Shown one piece after another: positions 40,939 to 48,134 of a DNA stretch of 48,134 nt. Under the pieces are notes generated by a model. It worked only from the letters and a program-made list of their open reading frames with translations. It did not search any database and had not been told where the DNA came from. Numbering within the stretch: position 1 is the first letter of the stretch; each line of letters opens with the position of its first letter. This stretch comes from Pseudomonadota bacterium (GTDB lineage: Bacteria; Pseudomonadota; Gammaproteobacteria; Xanthomonadales; SZUA-36): positions 1 to 48,134 of the forward strand of contig JADFVZ010000059.1 in NCBI GenBank assembly GCA_015222805.1, read 5' to 3'. A program made the translations under genes and the position numbers.

Positions 40939-41532
40939 ATGAAATTCACTAAAACCCTTCTTGCCGGTAGCTTACTTTTAGCTTCTGGTCTTGCTGTTGC
41001 AGAAACTGACTGGATCGTTCGTGCTGGTTTTTCCGTTGTTGCCCCAGATTCAAACAACCATCCGATTGTTTCGGTTGAGGATGCCACTTCGTTTACCTTT
41101 ACCCTGGGTAGAATGATGACACAGCATATCGAACTGGAAGTCCTGGCAGCATGGCCTTTTGAGCATGATATTAAACTGGTTGGCGGCCCTAAAGTAGGCT
41201 CAACCCAGCATTTACCACCAACTGTTAGCCTTAACTACCACTTTATGCCTGAAGCCAAATTTGATCCTTATCTTGGTGCAGGACTTAACTATACATTTTT
41301 CTGGGATGAAAAAACGCAGGGTGCCCTGGATGGAACACGCTTGAGCCTCGGTGATTCATTTGGCCTGGCATTACAGGCTGGTGTTGACTTCAACCTATCT
41401 AACAACTGGTTAATTAACGGCAGCATTCGTTATATTGATCTCTCCACCAAAGCTAAGTTAGACGGTTTATCTATTGGTCATGTGAATATTGATCCAATTG
41501 TCTACAGCCTGAATATCGGTAAACGCTTCTAA
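40939..41532 (+). CDS. OmpW-family outer-membrane protein
   Basis: A 197-residue protein with a signal peptide (cleavage after LAVAE region, about residue 21) and an eight-stranded OmpW-type barrel. The mature start TDWIVRAGFSVVAP, the block ELEVLAAWPFEHDI, PPTVSLNYHF, YLGAGLNYTFFW and the final strand DPIVYSLNIGKRF with terminal Phe are typical. OmpW proteins pass small hydrophobic molecules across the outer membrane and often respond to oxygen or metal stress. It is a single gene followed by a strong terminator. Confidence 0.93.
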   Translation: MKFTKTLLAGSLLLASGLAVAETDWIVRAGFSVVAPDSNNHPIVSVEDATSFTFTLGRMMTQHIELEVLAAWPFEHDIKLVGGPKVGSTQHLPPTVSLNYHFMPEAKFDPYLGAGLNYTFFWDEKTQGALDGTRLSLGDSFGLALQAGVDFNLSNNWLINGSIRYIDLSTKAKLDGLSIGHVNIDPIVYSLNIGKRF

Positions 41533-41552
41533 GTTTAACTTTATCGAAACAC

Positions 41553-41588
41553 AACCCCGTAAACCTGACAGGTTTACGGGGTTTTTTT
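41553..41588 (+). terminator. Rho-independent terminator of the OmpW gene
   Basis: AACCCCGTAAACCT (41553-41566) pairs perfectly with AGGTTTACGGGGTT (41570-41583) across a 3-base loop, followed by T's. A 14-base-pair stem this stable could also stop transcription arriving from truB. Confidence 0.92.
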
Positions 41589-41614
41589 ATGACCTCAATA
41601 CTACGGCTTAGGCC

Positions 41615-42565
41615 TTATGGGACTAAACCGGGAAATAAGCGTACAGATTTTAGTTTCTGATCTTCCAGTTTTGCCATACCCAACAAATAGGTTTTTTCCT
41701 CGGAACCTTTGGCATACATTCTGAACAGATCAGTAGCTGGAACATTAGAAACATCCAGGTCTCCAATGTCCAGCGGACGCCCATGCTGGATTTCAATAGC
41801 CTGTAACTGGCTCAATATAAGCACTGGAAAGTCTTGTAGTGCAGCATCTACGGGAAACAGTAATTCATTCAGGCTTTCTATTGGATTTTCTGCTAAGGCA
41901 AGCAACTCAAGCTGCTCAAGGGTTATTGCCCCCTTAACATGGAAGTCCCCTGCCCTGGTTCGGCGCAGGGCTGTCAGGTGCGCACAACTGCCTAATTTTT
42001 TGGCGATGTCTTCAGCAAGCACACGTATATATGTCCCCTTGGAACTGCATACCTCAAAATTTAGTTCAGGTGCCTGCCATCCTGAAAGACTTAGTTTGTG
42101 TATAACCAGGTTTCTCGCAGGACGCTCTACTTCGATCCCCTGGCGGGCCAACTCATAGAGTTTCTTACCATCCTGTTTAAGTGCAGAATACATGGGGGGG
42201 ATTTGTGTTTGTGAGCCAATAAATCCGTCGAAAACTGAATTTATCCCAGCCTCGCTTAATTCTGGAACAGGTAAATTTTCACAAACTTCACCTTCAGAAT
42301 CTGCGGTCGTTGTGGCTTCACCCAGTTTTGCCGTAGCACGATAACATTTATCTGAATCCAGCATAAAGGCTGAAACCTTGGTAGCCTCACCAAAACAAAT
42401 CGGCAATAAGCCAGTAGCAAAAGGATCAAGACTGCCGGTATGACCGGCCTTTTTTGCCTGAAACAGGCGCTTTGCGATCTGCAGTGCTCGATTTGAACTG
42501 ATGCCGGCAGGTTTATCCAGTAGGAGGATGCCGTGAACATCCCTGCCGCGGCGCTGGCGAGCCAT
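41615..42565 (-). CDS. truB: tRNA pseudouridine(55) synthase
   Basis: A 316-residue TruB. GHTGSLDPFATGLLPI (41-56) carries the catalytic Asp47; DKPAGISSN and KKLYELARQGIEVERPAR are typical; the C-terminal PUA-like part follows. It makes pseudouridine 55 in the T-loop of tRNAs. Its start shares a base with the rbfA stop codon, so the two are coupled. It ends the rimP-nusA-infB-rbfA-truB operon; rpsO and pnp, which often follow, are not here: the next gene is the convergent OmpW gene. Confidence 0.96.
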   Translation of the reverse strand: MARQRRGRDVHGILLLDKPAGISSNRALQIAKRLFQAKKAGHTGSLDPFATGLLPICFGEATKVSAFMLDSDKCYRATAKLGEATTTADSEGEVCENLPVPELSEAGINSVFDGFIGSQTQIPPMYSALKQDGKKLYELARQGIEVERPARNLVIHKLSLSGWQAPELNFEVCSSKGTYIRVLAEDIAKKLGSCAHLTALRRTRAGDFHVKGAITLEQLELLALAENPIESLNELLFPVDAALQDFPVLILSQLQAIEIQHGRPLDIGDLDVSNVPATDLFRMYAKGSEEKTYLLGMAKLEDQKLKSVRLFPGLVP

Positions 42566-42984
42566 TAATCCCCGTCGCTATCGCTGACTGAATCGTCCAT
42601 TGGCGTATCAGGATCCCAGTCCGGATGGTCGGCATCCTGACGTAGGGCTTTGGCAATCAAGGCATCGACTTTTGCACCGGTTTCAACCGACGCATCATGT
42701 AAAAAACGCAATTCAGGCACATGCCGCATGCGCATCTTGTTACCTACACGTGTACGAATAAAACCTGCTGCCTTGTTCAGTGCTTTAATTGATGTAACCG
42801 CTTCTTCTGAATCGAAAACAGTAACGTAAACCCGGGCAAGAGAGATATCCCGGGTAACATCAACTTCTGAAACACTGACAAAACCAACATCCGGATTTTT
42901 GACATCCTGCTGGATAATCTGCGCGATCTCACGGTGCAGCTGTGCTGCTACGCGTTCCGACCTGGTAAATTCCCGTGGCATCAT
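42565..42984 (-). CDS. rbfA: 30S ribosome-binding factor A
   Basis: A 139-residue KH-like protein. Start REFTRSERVAAQLHREIAQI (split MMPREFTRSERV and AAQLHREIAQIIQ) and the block NKMRMRHVPELRFLHDAS are diagnostic. It aids late maturation of the 30S subunit and cold adaptation. The C-terminal tail is acidic (DTPMDDSVSDSDGD). It lies 11 bases after infB and overlaps truB by one base. Confidence 0.96.
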   Translation of the reverse strand: MMPREFTRSERVAAQLHREIAQIIQQDVKNPDVGFVSVSEVDVTRDISLARVYVTVFDSEEAVTSIKALNKAAGFIRTRVGNKMRMRHVPELRFLHDASVETGAKVDALIAKALRQDADHPDWDPDTPMDDSVSDSDGD

Positions 42985-42995
42985 AGTCCTTTCCG

Positions 42996-45605
42996 TTACT
43001 CAGCGGCGTCCAGTGTACGCTGTACTTCAATTCGTTCGAAACACTCAATGTGGTCACCGGGGCGCACATCATTGTATTGTTTCACACCAATACCGCACTC
43101 AGTACCTGCCTGAACTTCGGCAACATCGTCTTTGTGCCGACGTAATGACTCGAGTTCACCCTCATAAATTACCACATTGTCACGCAATACACGGATCGGG
43201 TTAGCGCGACGCACCACACCCTCGATAACGATACAGCCGGCAATTGGGCCCATACGTGAGGAGCGGAATACATCTTTAACCTCAGCTGTACCCAGGATCT
43301 GTTCCTTGGTTTCTGTACCCAGCGTACCAATCAGCGCCTGCTTAACATCATCAATCGCATCATAAATAATGCTGTAATAACGCAAATCAAGACCGCTGTC
43401 AGCGATAATTTTTCGTGCCTTGGCATCTGCACGGACATTAAAGCCGATAAGGATCGCCTGGGAGGCATGCGCCAGGGTAGCATCGGATTCTGTAATACCA
43501 CCAACCCCACTGGATATAACCTTAACTTCGATATCATCATTCGACATCTTGATCAGGGAGTCTTTCAGTGCTTCTACACTACCCTGGACATCGGCTTTAA
43601 CCAGCACGTTGACTTCCAGTTTCTCATCTTTACCCATGTTATCAAACAGGTTTTGCAATTTAGCTGCCTGCTGGGCTGCCAGGCGGTGTTCACGTTCTGA
43701 TTCATGCCGTTCCTGGGCAACTTCACGGGCACGCCTTTCATTCGCCGCTACTAGCACATTGTCGCCAGCTTCAGGTACGCCTGAGAGGCCAAGTACAGCG
43801 ACTGGTATGGAAGGGCCGGCCTCGGTAACTGTGGCGCCTGATTCATCAAACATCGCGCGTACACGACCATATTTGGTGCCTGCAAGGATCATATCGCCTT
43901 TCTTCAAGGTGCCATCCTGAACCAGGATGGTAGATACTGGACCACGACCTTTATCCAGGCTGGCTTCAACCACCAGTCCGCGTGCAGGATTTTCCGGCCA
44001 GGCCTTAAGCTCCATCAGTTCAGCCTGTAACGTAATCGCATCCAGCAAGGAATCGACACCTTCACCGGTAATTGCAGATACATTTATAAACTGCTCTTCA
44101 CCGCCCCAGTCTTCAGGGATAACTTCCTCGGTAGCCAGTTCATTTTTGACTCGTTCCGGATCAGCATTTTCCCGATCAATTTTATTGACTGCCACAATAA
44201 TCGGAACACCAGCGGCACGTGAATGCTGGATGGCCTCTTTGGTTTGTGGCATAACGCCATCATCAGCTGCAACCACCAGGATAACAATATCGGTTGCCTG
44301 GGCACCGCGCGCGCGCATTGAGGTGAACGCCGCATGTCCCGGCGTATCGAGGAAAGTTATCTGGCCATTATCAGTGCTTACACTGTAGGCACCAATATGC
44401 TGGGTAATACCGCCTGCTTCACCTTCAGTTACATGGGTCTTGCGAATATAATCTAGCAGCGATGTTTTGCCGTGATCAACGTGGCCCATAATAGTGACAA
44501 CCGGCGGGCGAACTACATCATCGCCAATTGCCTCAACATCATCTCCAAGGACTTCTTTTTCAACATCCTGCGCTTCTTCCGGATGTGCGTTGTGCCCCAT
44601 CTCTTCCACCACCAGGGTTGCAGTATCCTGATCCAGTGACTGATTGATGGTTACCATGGCACCCATGCCCATCAGCACTTTAATCACTTCGGTTGCCTTG
44701 ACCGCCATTTCTTTAGCCAAGTCTGATACCGTTATAGATTCTGGTATGGCTACATCATAAATAATCTCTTCGGTAGGCTGGACAAAAGCATGTTCACCTG
44801 ATGCAGCAGCTGCTGGACGGCGCGCTGAATGCGGTTTCTTCCGGGCTGAGGCGCCACGAGCCACATGAATCTGCTTACGCCCATAGGTGGTTTTCGGTTT
44901 TACCCCACCCGGTGCTTTTTCACCTTTAAGTGCGCGCCGGCGTTCTTCTCGTTCCCGGTTTTCACGCGCATCCTGATGGCGACGTTCTTCAGCTGTCACT
45001 TTTTCTGTTTCTTCCTGGACCTTCGCATCAGCTTCCGTACGAACTTTTTCTTCGGCTGCGTCTTCTTCAGATTTACGTGCAGCCGCTTCAGCATCAACTG
45101 CATCCTGTTCCGACTTGCGTGCAGCCGCTTCAGCATCAACTGCATCCTGTTCCGCTTTCCTGACAGCAAGCCGGGCTTCTTCAGCCTCCCGGGAAACTTT
45201 ATCTTGTTCTTCCCGTCTTAAACGTGATTCTTCCAACGCCTTCAGGGCTGCATCACGTTCAGCATTGCTTCCCTGGGCAGCTTCCATGTCAGTACGCTTC
45301 ACATAAGTGCGTTTTTTGCGGACTTCAACATTAACCGTGCGTGTACTCGCCCTAGGTCCACTACCGGAAACTTTAAGCTCCGAAAATGACTTGCGCTTCA
45401 AGGTAACCTTGCGCGGCGCTTTAACTTCACGTTCCTGCTTGCCATGCGACGAGCGCAACCAGGTCAGCAGTATTCGTTTACTGTCATTGGAAACCGTGGA
45501 ATCAGCACCTTCGGCTTCAATCCCTGCTTCTTTAAACTGCTCTAATAATTTTTCTGCACTCACACCGAGTACTTCGGCAAGTTGAGCTACTGTAATTTGT
45601 GACAT
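42996..45605 (-). CDS. infB: Translation initiation factor IF-2
   Basis: An 869-residue IF-2. The N-terminal IF2_N domain (1-50) is followed by a highly charged, repetitive linker (about 95-240), a second IF2_N-like segment near 285-335, and the GTPase domain with G1 GHVDHGKT (374-381), DTPGHAAF and NKID. Domains II, III and the fMet-tRNA-binding C-terminal domain follow. It places fMet-tRNA on the ribosome. The linker contains a 14-residue duplication (see the repeat at 45076). It is 38 bases after nusA. Confidence 0.97.
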   Translation of the reverse strand: MSQITVAQLAEVLGVSAEKLLEQFKEAGIEAEGADSTVSNDSKRILLTWLRSSHGKQEREVKAPRKVTLKRKSFSELKVSGSGPRASTRTVNVEVRKKRTYVKRTDMEAAQGSNAERDAALKALEESRLRREEQDKVSREAEEARLAVRKAEQDAVDAEAAARKSEQDAVDAEAAARKSEEDAAEEKVRTEADAKVQEETEKVTAEERRHQDARENREREERRRALKGEKAPGGVKPKTTYGRKQIHVARGASARKKPHSARRPAAAASGEHAFVQPTEEIIYDVAIPESITVSDLAKEMAVKATEVIKVLMGMGAMVTINQSLDQDTATLVVEEMGHNAHPEEAQDVEKEVLGDDVEAIGDDVVRPPVVTIMGHVDHGKTSLLDYIRKTHVTEGEAGGITQHIGAYSVSTDNGQITFLDTPGHAAFTSMRARGAQATDIVILVVAADDGVMPQTKEAIQHSRAAGVPIIVAVNKIDRENADPERVKNELATEEVIPEDWGGEEQFINVSAITGEGVDSLLDAITLQAELMELKAWPENPARGLVVEASLDKGRGPVSTILVQDGTLKKGDMILAGTKYGRVRAMFDESGATVTEAGPSIPVAVLGLSGVPEAGDNVLVAANERRAREVAQERHESEREHRLAAQQAAKLQNLFDNMGKDEKLEVNVLVKADVQGSVEALKDSLIKMSNDDIEVKVISSGVGGITESDATLAHASQAILIGFNVRADAKARKIIADSGLDLRYYSIIYDAIDDVKQALIGTLGTETKEQILGTAEVKDVFRSSRMGPIAGCIVIEGVVRRANPIRVLRDNVVIYEGELESLRRHKDDVAEVQAGTECGIGVKQYNDVRPGDHIECFERIEVQRTLDAAE
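45076..45159 (-). repeat. 42-base tandem duplication in infB linker
   Basis: Copies at 45076-45117 and 45118-45159 differ at only a few bases. They encode two 14-residue units of the type [14 protein letters not shown] in the charged linker of IF-2; length change there keeps the frame. Confidence 0.85.
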
Positions 45606-45643
45606 TTTTTGTTCTCCCGACCGTTAATCCAGAATTTACTGAA

Positions 45644-47137
45644 TTAATCCTCGCCCTCAAACCATGGTGCGCGTGCTTTCATAATCAAGGCCGCTGCAGT
45701 CTCTTCATCCAGTTCTGGAACATCTTCAAGTTCATCTGTAGCACACTCGGCCAGATCTTCCTGGGTGATGATGCCTATTGCTGCCAGGCGATATGCGAGT
45801 CCTTTGGTCATGCCCTCAAGGCTTAACAGATCTTCAGCTGGCTGGTTATCTTCCAGGTTTTCTTCCTGTGCGATTAACTGAGTTAGCAGTGCATCCCGTG
45901 CGCGACCTCTCAGTTCTTCAACAATATCTTCATCAAACTCATCGATGGCGAGCATTTCAGATTCCGGTACGTAGGCGATTTCTTCAATATTAGTGAAACC
46001 CTCCTGCACCAGGATCATGGCAACATCTTCATCCACATCCAGTTTGTCGACAAAAACCTGCAGTGTTTCTTTTGCTTCATCAACACCCTTCTCTTCTGCC
46101 TCTTCAAGGGTCATTACATTCAGCTTCCAGCCGGTCAATTCAGATGCCAGACGGATATTTTGCCCACCCCGACCAATTGCCTGCGGCAGGTTTTCTTCTT
46201 CAACCGCAACCTGCATTATGTGATTGTCTTCATCTACGACGATGGAGGCGACTTCAGCCGGTGCCATCGCATTAATTACATACTGTGCGGGATTATCATC
46301 CCAGAGGATGATGTCAATACGCTCACCCGCCAGTTCATTCGATACCGCCTGTACACGAGAACCACGCATACCTACACAGGCACCGATAGGATCAGTGCGC
46401 TTGTCCTCGGCACGCACCGCAATCTTGGCACGCCGACCCGGATCACGTGATGCACCCATTATGGAGATCAACTCCTGGTCAATTTCCGGGACTTCCAGCT
46501 CAAACAGCTTGATCAGGAATTCCTTGTTAACACGGCTGACAAACAACTGCGGTCCACGGTTTTCGCTTTTAATTTCAAACAGGTGACCACGCAGACGGTC
46601 ACCGGGTCTAACAGACTCACCGGGAACCATATGTCGGCTGGGTATATAGGCTTCAGCATTACCACCAAGATCAAGGTAAACGCTGCCACGTTCTACCCGT
46701 TTAACGATACCGTTTACCAGATCACCCAGGCGCTTTTCAAACTGCTCTACAACCAGTGCACGCTCAGCTTCACGCATACGCTGGACAATCACCTGCTTGG
46801 CAGCCTGTGCCGCAATACGGCCGAACTCTACAGAATCAATAGCTTCTTCAAGATGCCCACCGACCTCAATCTCGGGGTCGTACTCACGTGCTTCGGTGAT
46901 TCGAGTCTGACGCTCTGGAAATTCCAGCTCATCGTCATCCTCCATTACTTCCCAGCGACGAAAAGTGTCGTATTCGCCGGTAGTCCGGTCGATGGCAACC
47001 CTTGCTTCGATATCTTCTTTATGGCGTTTCTGGGTTGCGGTGGCAAGTGCCATCTCAACCGCTTCAAAAACGATTTCTTTGCTCAGGCCTTTTTCATTGG
47101 CCGCTGCATCAGCAACTAAGAGAATTTCTTTGGACAT
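45644..47137 (-). CDS. nusA: Transcription termination/antitermination factor NusA
   Basis: A 497-residue NusA of the gammaproteobacterial length. N-terminal RNA-polymerase-binding domain (1-125), S1 domain (about 135-200, VERGSVYLDLGGNAEAYIP), KH1/KH2 (about 230-345, with PIGACVGMRGSRVQ and LPQAIGRGGQNIRL), and two acidic C-terminal AR repeats (about 360-420 and 435-497) ending ARAPWFEGED. It acts at pauses, terminators and antitermination complexes. It follows rimP after 68 bases. Confidence 0.97.
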   Translation of the reverse strand: MSKEILLVADAAANEKGLSKEIVFEAVEMALATATQKRHKEDIEARVAIDRTTGEYDTFRRWEVMEDDDELEFPERQTRITEAREYDPEIEVGGHLEEAIDSVEFGRIAAQAAKQVIVQRMREAERALVVEQFEKRLGDLVNGIVKRVERGSVYLDLGGNAEAYIPSRHMVPGESVRPGDRLRGHLFEIKSENRGPQLFVSRVNKEFLIKLFELEVPEIDQELISIMGASRDPGRRAKIAVRAEDKRTDPIGACVGMRGSRVQAVSNELAGERIDIILWDDNPAQYVINAMAPAEVASIVVDEDNHIMQVAVEEENLPQAIGRGGQNIRLASELTGWKLNVMTLEEAEEKGVDEAKETLQVFVDKLDVDEDVAMILVQEGFTNIEEIAYVPESEMLAIDEFDEDIVEELRGRARDALLTQLIAQEENLEDNQPAEDLLSLEGMTKGLAYRLAAIGIITQEDLAECATDELEDVPELDEETAAALIMKARAPWFEGED

Positions 47138-47205
47138 TTTCCGATACTCCGTACTCGGTAATTTTATTAATACTTAAATAATTTGTTATCTAAACCTGCG
47201 ACTGC

Positions 47206-47685
47206 CTATTTACTACCAGCCTCACGCATAATCTTTTCAAAATCCGGTTCGATCCGGGCCTTGGCAATTTCACCGTACTGAATGGCAACGGTATTGGTTT
47301 TATACAGCAACTCAATACTTTCATCATCAGCAGTGATCAAATCCGCCACATATTTGCGCCGCCCGGCAACCGGACCATAGAGTGAAAGGCGGACTTTCTC
47401 ACCAATCACTGCTTTGAACTGCGCCGGGTTAAACAATGGTCGATCCAGACCGGGAGAAGACACCTCAAGCCGGTACTGGCCATTTATTGGGTCTTCTACA
47501 TCCAGTATGGCAGCCAGTTCCCTGCTGACTTTTGCGCAGTCACTGATCTCAAGGCCATTATCAGCATCGATATAAACCCGTAAAATACGATTTCCGGGTT
47601 CGGAAGTCATTTCCAGGCCGACAAACTCAAAACCGAGTTCCTCAACCAGTGGGCCTAATAAATCATTCAGGCGCGAATTCGACAT
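47206..47685 (-). CDS. rimP: Ribosome maturation factor RimP
   Basis: A 159-residue RimP. The N-terminal block LGPLVEELGFEFVGLEM and the motif DPINGQYRLEVSSPGLDRPL are diagnostic. It assists early 30S assembly. It is the first protein gene of the operon. A tRNA gene (often tRNA-Met or tRNA-Leu) that precedes rimP in many relatives was not found in the 450 bases upstream; a promoter and terminator pair is there instead. Confidence 0.95.
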   Translation of the reverse strand: MSNSRLNDLLGPLVEELGFEFVGLEMTSEPGNRILRVYIDADNGLEISDCAKVSRELAAILDVEDPINGQYRLEVSSPGLDRPLFNPAQFKAVIGEKVRLSLYGPVAGRRKYVADLITADDESIELLYKTNTVAIQYGEIAKARIEPDFEKIMREAGSK

Positions 47686-47728
47686 CTTTTATACAACTCC
47701 AGCCTTAATTTAAAAAAAACTCAGGCGC

Positions 47729-47748
47729 AAAAAAAGGGCAAACTGCCC
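47729..47748 (-). terminator. Rho-independent terminator or attenuator upstream of rimP
   Basis: GGGCA (47736-47740) pairs with TGCCC (47744-47748) with a 3-base loop; on the minus strand seven T follow (complement of 47729-47735). It lies 44 bases before the rimP start codon. Confidence 0.7.
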
Positions 47749-47909
47749 CTGATTTCTGATGATTACCCTGATGTTAGCCACCAGGTACAATCAACCAAAC
47801 ACTCCAGCGCTTGCACGCTGAGGACAAGAAGGTATCACTTATTTCATTTCAAGTCGCTCATGAGTATCCAATCAGGAACAAGCTCCAATAAAGGAGCATT
47901 CAAATTAAC
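47729..47909 (-). ncRNA. Candidate small RNA or rimP-nusA leader RNA
   Basis: A promoter at 47916-47945 and a terminator at 47729-47748 bound about 180 bases on the minus strand. Hairpins are visible at AGCTCC-AATAAA-GGAGC(A) (47881-47898) and CAGCG-CTTGCA-CGCTG (about 47806-47821). Only short frames are present, so it is not a clear gene for a protein. It could be an independent small RNA, or an attenuated leader by which the rimP-nusA-infB operon controls its own expression. It does not match 6S, 4.5S or tmRNA as far as I can tell. Confidence 0.45.
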
Positions 47910-47915
47910 CGACGT

Positions 47916-47945
47916 ATTATAGTCGATTAATTGAGGTATTCGCAA
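47916..47945 (-). promoter_or_regulatory. Sigma70-type promoter upstream of rimP
   Basis: Minus strand: TTGCGA (47945-47940), an 18-base spacer, and a perfect TATAAT (47921-47916). Transcription should begin near 47909. Confidence 0.65.
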
Positions 47946-48134
47946 AAGGTTTTTTTGTTTTGTGTAATACATACGCTGAACAGCTATTAATCTGTTATTG
48001 CAGAACTCGCCCGAATGAGTTGAGACCCGGGATGAGTCAGTGTGGTACTGGCTGTTGATTTGCATCTAAATATATACCACTTTCCCCATGTATTTGCATA
48101 TAAAACTATACCAGAATATGGATGAAAATCTCAC
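47946..48134. other. Window end, no gene recognised
   Basis: AT-rich sequence. A minus-strand frame (47844-48065, 73 codons) is open but has no recognisable ribosome site or family and runs across the promoter at 47916-47945, so it is not called. Confidence 0.5.

Noticed and set aside
47844-48065. 73-codon minus-strand open frame upstream of rimP
   Set aside because: It crosses a near-consensus promoter, has no family and no convincing ribosome site.
47686-48134. tRNA gene expected upstream of rimP
   Set aside because: No cloverleaf, T-loop (GGTTCGA) or CCA end was found on either strand.

Overview
This 48 kb window is a chromosomal segment of a gammaproteobacterium. The evidence is the housekeeping order leuS-lptE-holA-nadD and rimP-nusA-infB-rbfA-truB, the LptE/OmpW/lipoprotein outer-membrane genes, and protein sequences typical of that class. 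I cannot name the genus. No rRNA, tRNA, CRISPR array, prophage or complete insertion sequence was seen. Nearly all of the sequence is coding.

Layout. 1-2777 (+): the 3' part of an hvf operon, a copper-related RiPP metallophore system (HvfA precursor with EGKCG repeats, HvfB MNIO maturase, HvfC partner, HvfX DoxX-like membrane protein), with a small palindromic element between hvfC and hvfX. 2779-7338: a GumN/TraB-family protein (-), then RNase T, Fe-superoxide dismutase, an ArgD-type aminotransferase and polyphosphate kinase 2 (+). 7340-9986: purE-purK (-) and nadC (+). 10038-17789 (-): a DUF1684 lipoprotein, manC, the rfbBACD dTDP-rhamnose genes, ssb and an MFS transporter; the gaps suggest that ssb and rfbBACD are read together. 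17872-19579 (-): a sulfotransferase-like protein paired with a class IV aminotransferase. 19697-20698 (+): ispB, followed by a REP/MITE-like repeat. 20814-25603 (-): ppiB, a MurD-type ligase and a 942-residue protein that joins an aspartate kinase to a MurL-type epimerase. 25748-31595: an acyltransferase-3 protein (+), a DUF5916 outer-membrane protein, a CPA2 antiporter and nadD (-). 31592-35828 (-): holA, lptE, leuS. 35972-40245: an Ala-rich lipoprotein (-), a YjgR/HerA-like ATPase (+), a small unknown protein (+) and pgi (-). 40939-41532 (+): an OmpW-family porin. 41615-47685 (-): truB, rbfA, infB, nusA, rimP. The last 450 bases hold a probable small RNA or leader.

The most striking items are two. 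First, the aspartate kinase-MurL fusion followed by an overlapping MurD-like ligase. Together these look like the MurD2/MurL route, in which L-Glu is ligated to UDP-MurNAc-L-Ala and then epimerised on the nucleotide precursor, here physically linked to the first enzyme of the pathway that makes diaminopimelate, the next residue in the stem peptide. Second, the HvfA precursor, whose visible part is a near-perfect 57-base tandem repeat giving ten EGKCG motifs.

Two intergenic stretches (40398-40505 and 47729-47909, both minus strand) each have a good sigma70-type promoter and a Rho-independent terminator about 110-180 bases apart, with no convincing protein between them. Two different palindromic repeats each begin inside the stop codon region of the gene they follow (hvfC and ispB).
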